The notes below the pieces were generated by a model. The model saw only the letters and a program-made list of their open reading frames with translations, ran no database searches and had not been told where the DNA came from. From assembly GCA_028015245.1 (NCBI GenBank), contig CM051393.1:17455036-17519035 (forward strand): a DNA stretch of 64,000 nt, written 5' to 3'. The stretch is from Cardamine occulta (lineage: Eukaryota; Streptophyta; Magnoliopsida; Brassicales; Brassicaceae). The translations under genes were made by a program, and so were the position numbers. Shown here piece after piece: positions 57,764 through 64,000 of the stretch; position 1 is the first letter of the stretch; each line of letters starts with the position of its first letter.

Positions 57764-60700
57764 TTAACCAAAGAGTTGCTGAATCACATCCTCGGCGTTT
57801 CCATTGTATTGCGATAGAAGCTGAATCGCATCAGACCTCGGTAACGCCAGAAATTCCTGAAACCATCCCTCGTGACTATATATACATATATAATAAGCAA
57901 AATCCAAAAATAAAAGAAATTGATCCAAAAGTCACAAGGATCTTGAAAAACGTACCAGTACTTTAAGAATTGCACTTTCTTCCCACAAAGCCTCTCTTGT
58001 TGAAGTCTGAGTCTGAGTCATCAAGCTGCTGCTTCCACCATCTTCAGAGGTCATGGTGCTTGAAGAGGTCGTCGTGACTTGAGACGACAAGTTTGTGTTG
58101 CTATCTTTATCTGATCTTGATTTGATAGCACCGATCAAATCAGTGTTCACTTCTTTCAAAGAATCTATCTTCAGGAGATTATTGAACCGGTCTTTACACA
58201 TCTGAAGCTTGAACCACTCCGTATGTGTGTGAAGCGTCGCTTTTATTATTTTCATAAGCTTTGGCTCTTCGATTCCGAGCCTATTACCGACAGAAACCTT
58301 TAAAAAATTGGTAGAAACAAACAATGAGCTTTCTCATTAAGACAAAACCAGAAGAAGACATCGAAACTTAAAACATTGTTACCTGTAGTGTATTTGCCAG
58401 ATGATTCAAAGGCAAATCTTTCCCAGGTTTGTTTCCGTCGAGTTGGAGTAAAACTAACAAAGTCTCCTTCAATGTCTTCAGTAGAGACTGGTCATTGGCT
58501 GCTAAGGGACCTAAGTGCGAGCACGCGATCTTTAGGGCTCCATCGTGATCACCAACACTCACCAACTTTAGAAATTCAACCTGTACAATTTTTATATATA
58601 AACAAGTTTATCTTCCGTCACTGAGCAAAACGAAGAAAAGACAAACAATATCTCTTGGGGGAATATACAGAGAGCTTTAAGCTGTTCTTGCACCCTTACC
58701 TGCTTAAGATGGAAAAGTAAACCCGCGTTTTGTGTGAAAAAATTTGGATCCATGGTGCTGATTTCGTAAACAGCTTCTGCTGCCATTCCTCTGCTAACCA
58801 ATTCCTTCAGTGCCAAGGCTATCTCATACTTTTCCTCTACAGGGTTTATACCTGACTCAGACTTGGCAAATGAAAGATCAGGAAGACAATCCATTTCATC
58901 AGCTCTCCCTCGCCATCTTTTCCGTTTATTCCTCTCACTATTCATATGGGATCTAATTCTGAAAAGAGCTCTTGTATTTTCACAATGGTTTGACCAGCTA
59001 GTGCTACAATCTTCACAACCGCTGGTTGGTTCACTGCCATAACGTGTGCCAATATTACCTCCTTGCTCGCCAGACATTTCAGTGTCATTTGTGAGCGAGC
59101 CATCAAGCATGCTCTTGTCGCTATAATTCTCAATATCTGAATGTTGACTTGTGTTGAGATCTATTTCGGAAGAACAATATCTTGATAAGCTATGGCCCAC
59201 CTCCGACTGCTTGCGTTTGGCAGGACCCGTGATCATTTGCATCTCTGATTGAAGTTAAAAACGATCAGAAATTCATAATAGCCAAAAAATGAAAAAGAGG
59301 TATAATAATGAAACTGCCTAGAGGTTGATCACCAACCTGAATCCACAATACCCCTGTATATGCAGTACTCCTTAACAAGTTCATCAAGAACAGAAACATC
59401 TAACTGCATCCTGCACAGTTCATTCTGCAATAAGTAGAAGCAAGAATTAGGCTGCCATGCAAGATATATAAAACTACAGAACAATGATAGTAAGTAAGTA
59501 ATGTAACAATAATATACAACTTATGCCCAAACTAAAGTGTTTGTAAGAGATCCCATTTATGGTGAGGATTGATGAGAATTGGGAATAAAGTAGAAAAAGT
59601 ATTAAGAAATGCTAAGCAAGGTAAAACGGAGAATTGAAACCTGGAATGCCTGGAAAAGGTCACCTTTGGCAAATTTCATGCTATCAACAGCACCTTGCCT
59701 AGTGAGCTCAACTGCATGAGCAAGAGCCTGTATGTCCACCTGAATTGATATTCAAAATCAGTGTTGCAGATATAATCACATTTCACTAACTAAATGATCA
59801 AGAAGATAACTGCCACGTTACCTCATCAAATGGTGGTATTTCATACATGCTTTCCAGAGGCGTGGCTGGTGCGTCACGTTCCTCGAGGAGCAATCTATGG
59901 GTGAGATCAGAAACTGCAGAGGAAATTCCTTGGTGAAAGCAAAATCCATTATGTATGCTGGTAAAGGTAGAACAAAAGGTTAATCAGAGTAAACGAAAAA
60001 GAAGACAAGAAATAATAACAAAGATAGCCTTACCTTATGAGATATCTTAGTGTCATTGAAAATAGTGGATCGTATGCTTGCAAAGAAGCTCTCAAGACAG
60101 ATGACATCATTCCAGCCATTTCATACCTTCTTTTCTCTGCCCACTGTAGAACAACAGAAAGCACATTCCTTATATAATCCAAAGTACAAACTCTGCATGA
60201 TTTAAAAAAAAAAAAAAAGCACGTGGAATACCTCGTTAGCTACTGGAGAGGATAGGTCATTTTGATCATAAATAAGTGCAAGAAGGACATGCTTGAATTC
60301 CTCATAAGCTTCCTTGAGATATATAAATGCAGAGGTGAGAACTTGATAGATTGATAGAAAACAACAAAGAAGATGATGAAATCAATTACCTAAAAAAGCA
60401 TAGACAAAGAGAGCAGCTAAACATGAAATATATATATAAGGAATGAAAAATTGGAGTACCGGATAGGCATCAAGAGCACAGGGAGCAACACAAGTCCTCA
60501 AGCAAGCAATTGCAGCAATACGGTCTTCATGTGTTCCTTTTCTCAACAGCTCAATAAATTTCTGAATTAAAAAATTTCCTAAGAAACCAAATACGAATTG
60601 ATGCTAGGAGGGCAAATAGAAGAAGATTGAGGAGGAAACTCACCTGTTTCTGCAGGCGAAATAGAATCCGATGATCATCGAGGACAAAAGGAGCGTGAGA

Positions 60701-60943
60701 GCCTAGGATGTCGATGGCGGTCTCAATATCACCGGACTCAATCGAGTTTCGGATCCGGCGAATGATCAATCTGGCGTGATAAGACGAGGATGAAATACAA
60801 GGAGAGGAAGAAGAACAAGGAGACGATAATGAAGATGTAGATGAATCGGTGGCGACGGCGGCGTCTTCGACCAGGTTTTCAGAGCTAATGAAATCGATGA
60901 TGAGAGCGTCAAGCGCTTCCCAATTCACAGCTGTAGAATCCAT
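57764..60943 (-). CDS. CTLH/CRA-domain protein (RanBPM-like, At5g66810)
   Basis: Eleven exons on the minus strand: 60644-60943, 60460-60561, 60232-60312, 60034-60143, 59822-59957, 59641-59739, 59337-59424, 58700-59244, 58383-58580, 57956-58297, 57764-57856; 697 residues with all phases consistent. The first 60 residues include a Ser-rich linker, then a CTLH motif (SIESGDIETAIDILGSHAP, LDDHRILFRLQKQ) and CRA-type helices (FIELLRKGTHEDRIAAI, YEEFKHVLLALIYD). Exon 8 is disordered with a nuclear-localisation-like block (NKRKRWRGRADE) and a second CTLH-like stretch begins ALALKELVSRGMAAEAVYEI. The last exon resembles a UBA-like helix (DAIQLLSQYNGNAEDVIQQL). Related proteins are scaffold subunits of CTLH/GID E3 ligases or bind Ran-pathway partners; the exact role is unknown. 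Start is the ATG giving MDSTAVNWEAL; an upstream in-frame ATG at 61024 is probably in the 5' UTR. Confidence 0.9.
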
Positions 60944-61861
60944 TTTTTGTTTGGTTTTTTTCTCGATCGGCGATCGTAAAGTAAAGCTGCGTGTTAGGAT
61001 CTTTGGGTTAATTTTGTTTACCAAAGCGATCGTCAGGATCGTTAAGTTAGATCATCCAAACCCACATAATCATTCCACGTGGCATTTTGGGAGACTTACG
61101 GTGAAAAAATACAAGCACGCGCATTTTTTACTCACGGACCGCTACTATTAAATAAAAAGCCCATAATCGCCTCATCTTATCGGATATTTATTTTTTTGGA
61201 ATTGTGAATATATATTTGAGTTTTTCCTCTTCAGGCCCAACAAGACCGGACAATATACTTTTAAATAAATTTTATGATAAAAATACCTTCTTTTTCCTAA
61301 TTATTATCAAGATTTTTATTTGGATTTTTTAATTAAAATAGTGTGTATTTATGTATACTGTGTTTTACTTTTAGTCCATTGAAATTTATTTTTCTTTATT
61401 ATATTATATATATATATATATATATAACATGGTAAAGATAAATCGAATCGTATGCCATGATATGATTTTATGTTCGGTCTGTTTTGTGTCATTTATAAGT
61501 CAAGTTTCTTCTTTTACAGGTTTGGGTCATGAACATGTGAGAATATGAGAATTTTGTTTTGCTAAATTAAAAAAAAAAAAATTTTTCTCTTAAATAGAAA
61601 AAAAATTAATGATTCAAAATAATGGAGTTTATAGTTCAGATTAAAATATGTGAAATAATTTAAAATCTAAATCAATTTTTTTTTTTGTTTGGGTCTTGGA
61701 CAATAGTAAGGTTTTGGACTTAGTGATGTACGTCTTCTTAATCGGGAGCCGATAAAATATAGTTCCCTCTTAATTAAGTATGGACATTCAAGTATTTGAA
61801 TTGGTTCGGTTCAATTTTTTTTGTTTCAAATTGTTCGAATAAGAAATTTAGAATCTTTAGA

Positions 61862-62080
61862 GCATTCACAATGGGGGATGAGAGACTCTCCAATGCTTGA
61901 TGCTCTTAAAGCATCTACAATGGCATTGCTTGTCTTCTTTCGGCATTGAATCTTTTGGTATTCCTCTATTGTCTGACTTCTGTTTCGGTGGAATCCTCCT
62001 CAGATCCTTCATTCTTATTTTAAATCCAGAACTTTCCATGCGCATGGTGCCCATGTGTTTCATATCCCATGCTTAATGCA
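61862..62080. mobile_element. Possible MITE remnant
   Basis: AGAGCATTCACAATGGGG (61860-61877) and AAAGCATCTACAATGGCA (61908-61925) resemble the 'GAGCATCTCCAATGG' end common in plant MITEs. No clear matching right terminus or target duplication was found, so this is tentative. Confidence 0.3.
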
Positions 62081-62162
62081 ACTACTAACATCAAACACAT
62101 CGCTAATGATATTTTTGTCATTTTCTTGTTTTACAAAATAATTATTCTTGTTATTAATTTTT

Positions 62163-62740
62163 TTTTTGTCGGCAAAAGAAAAACTGTCATTTTTTTCTAG
62201 AGAAAATCAATCCGGAGAGTTAGAGCTTACATAAGAAAACAAAGTACCTCGTGCTCGAGCTCTCTTAGATAGAAGGTCAGCATGGACATTCAAATACGAG
62301 ATATAAATGAAAATCTAAGAGAGTGAAAATCATTCAGTTCTGATGCAAACGTCGGCCAGTCTTCTAGCGCATTCAGCATGGTTATAAGCTCCTTGCAATC
62401 GGTCTGAAAACCAGTCTCAAACACTTGTAATTCTCTTAGGCATCTCATAGCCCATAGTAATGAATTAAATTTTGCGTGTAGAGATGGGATGGATGAATCT
62501 GCGATGGCGTTTTAAGCCGAGGTGAGATAGTTTATTGTCTGTGAGCAAAATCCACCCATGTCCACTTTGGTTCTCCGCCTCAGCCCATAATCCATCTGTT
62601 TGGCATATAATCTAATGACACTCTAATGGGGATGTCTCCGGGGGCTGAGGTGAGGTGGCTATGGTGATGGCATCAGTCCGAGTGTTTCACTCTAAACGCA
62701 TCTGCCTCTTGTGTCGCAATAGCTACCGTAATATCTGGTT
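62163..62740 (-). mobile_element. Non-LTR retrotransposon (LINE) RNase H fragment
   Basis: On the minus strand, about 62310-62510 reads ADSSIPSLHAKFNSLLWAMR, then FETGFQTDCKELI and ALEDWPTFASELNDF. This matches the pattern of the plant LINE C-terminal RNase H (a conserved A-E/K position before LLWAM, then TDC at the second acidic site). The first acidic residue region upstream is broken. The 3' end has the T-tract and GCCGACAAAA-type sequence at 62163-62175, as in the copy at 51.5 kb. Decayed, no reverse transcriptase seen. Confidence 0.65.
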
Positions 62741-64000
62741 CAAAATAATATCAAATACATGTTTTAAAATGCCTAAATTTAACCCGTAAAATGAGTGTTA
62801 GGAAATGGTCCATAAATTAAAGGAATGGTAAAGCTTAAGAGACCCTCAAATTTTACTATTTACATGGACGACAATCGATGTAAACAAAAGTGATTTTCAG
62901 TACTTCTCCGATGGTTTCGGAAATGCCAATTTGTGATAAAGGAAACAGAGTTTTCCACTCGTCCCCCTGCTTTATGCATTGGAGGTTTTACGTGCTAAGA
63001 TCATAACGTTGAGGTAAATAAATAAATATGCGTTTGTTAGTTCAAAAATAGAAAAATCTCAGTCTCACATTAAACAATTGAAATTCTTCTAGACTAATGC
63101 ATGGTTGGACTTGGCCCATCACAAGTAAAATGTTTTTTTTTTTTTGTATCAAATTAATTTTTTATAACATCGCTCCTCTCACCCCATTATATTTAGTCTA
63201 CCAGTTTATTAGAGACTTTTTCATTTTCGTCATTCATTTTACGCTAATGTAAAACAATTTCAACAGCTTTCGAGACCAGGTAATTCACTCGCTGCATTAT
63301 ATGGTAAAACTGCACTAGAAAAATGCTAAATTTTGTAGATTCGACTTATTTTCTGAATCTCTGATGCGTTAATCAGTAGATATTTGCAGTCAAACTTGAG
63401 AGAAGTTGGAGTTGAAGGTAATAACAAATAGACAGGCTAGAGAGATCTATGAAAACGAAGATAAGAGACATTTGCGTTACTTCAATTTTAAAAACTGGAA
63501 ATTAAATTTTCTCAACTACTCACTCTCTGTTTTTTTTTTTCCCCTTTTGTACACCCAAAAAAAAACTACTTGCATTCCAAAGACAGACAGATCTAATCCG
63601 CACCCTTGAAAAAAAAGGCAGAAGAAGAACGATGAAACATGAGTAGTGGAAAAGAGTTAATGAAATAAACCATCTCTGTCCGTCAACAACACATTAGTGC
63701 CTTTTTTTTTTTTTTTTTTTTTTAAATTGACTTTTCAGATCTAAGATTAACATAAATCTAAAATTTTAAAAATCTGGAAGCAACCATGTTCCTAGATAAA
63801 AACAAAGTAAAAGCTTTTTTTTTTCTTTTTTTTTTTGAAGCTCTACGTGCTCTTCTTCATCTCCCTGCAACTTGACCTTTCACTTCCACCCATTGCTTCC
63901 TAAAGATTTCGAAAAAGTATATTTTTACATAATCCTTTTTAGAAAATAGCAAAAATCATATGACTTTCCTCTATACTCAAGAAAAAAAATTCGAAATTTT

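Larger units (their letters stand above)
60944..64000. other. Repeat-rich region after the CTLH gene
   Basis: 60944-61260 is the CTLH promoter. 61260-61860 is AT-rich with a (TA)n run at about 61405-61426. 61860-62080 carries MITE-terminus-like sequence, 62163-62740 a LINE fragment, and the rest AT-rich DNA with T-tracts (63702-63722, 63817-63836). 63400-63610 has a 67-codon open frame without a recognised domain. No supported gene. Confidence 0.4.

Noticed and set aside
1..64000. CRISPR array, operon or bacterial-type mobile system
   Set aside because: No regularly spaced direct repeats with unique spacers; all genes are intron-containing or plant-type, and gene spacing is eukaryotic.

Overview
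This is plant nuclear DNA: AT-rich, with spliced genes using GT-AG introns, TATA/microsatellite tracts and decayed transposons. Gene content and order match the distal part of Arabidopsis thaliana chromosome 5 around At5g66810-At5g66910, read here in descending gene number (recalled from memory, not searched). Several proteins differ slightly from the A. thaliana Col-0 versions I remember (SnRK2.3, MAPKKK5, LBD36), and the NRG1 cluster has an extra decayed copy. A close relative such as another Arabidopsis species, or a divergent accession, therefore fits better than Col-0.

1-15.5 kb is a tandem cluster of RPW8-type helper NLR (RNL, NRG1 family) genes. Copy 1 (129-2967) is open in all five exons. 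Copy 2 (5469-8326) has a frameshift that removes the LRRs, plus two later lesions. Copy 3 (8989-11779) has two apparent 1-bp deletions. A fourth, naturally truncated gene (13311-15259) resembles NRG1C/At5g66890. Between them lie an NLR exon relic (about 3909-3990) and a captured 5' fragment of a GDSL lipase gene (12121-12573). Flanking DNA is segmentally duplicated.

15.5-40 kb is a conserved gene block: SnRK2.3 (ABA kinase, minus), LBD36/ASL1 (LOB-domain factor, minus), an organellar bL25 ribosomal protein (plus), MAPKKK5 (plus), a SAP-domain acidic protein (plus) and a two-TM protein (minus).

40-57 kb is gene-poor and holds a minus-strand cluster of four CEP peptide-hormone precursors (CEP8-, CEP7-, CEP6- and CEP5-like). 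The CEP8-like copy has an in-frame stop right after the signal peptide. A tRNA-Gly(GCC) gene and a broken NYN-domain (limkain-type) gene sit inside this cluster. 57.7-61 kb carries an 11-exon CTLH/CRA (RanBPM-like) gene. The last 3 kb is repeat-derived, with a LINE RNase H fragment.

Themes: immune helper NLRs next to a PAMP-signalling MAP3K and an ABA kinase, then a secreted-peptide cluster. I see no polycistronic organisation. The most notable local biology is the birth-and-death turnover of the NRG1 family and of the CEP cluster.
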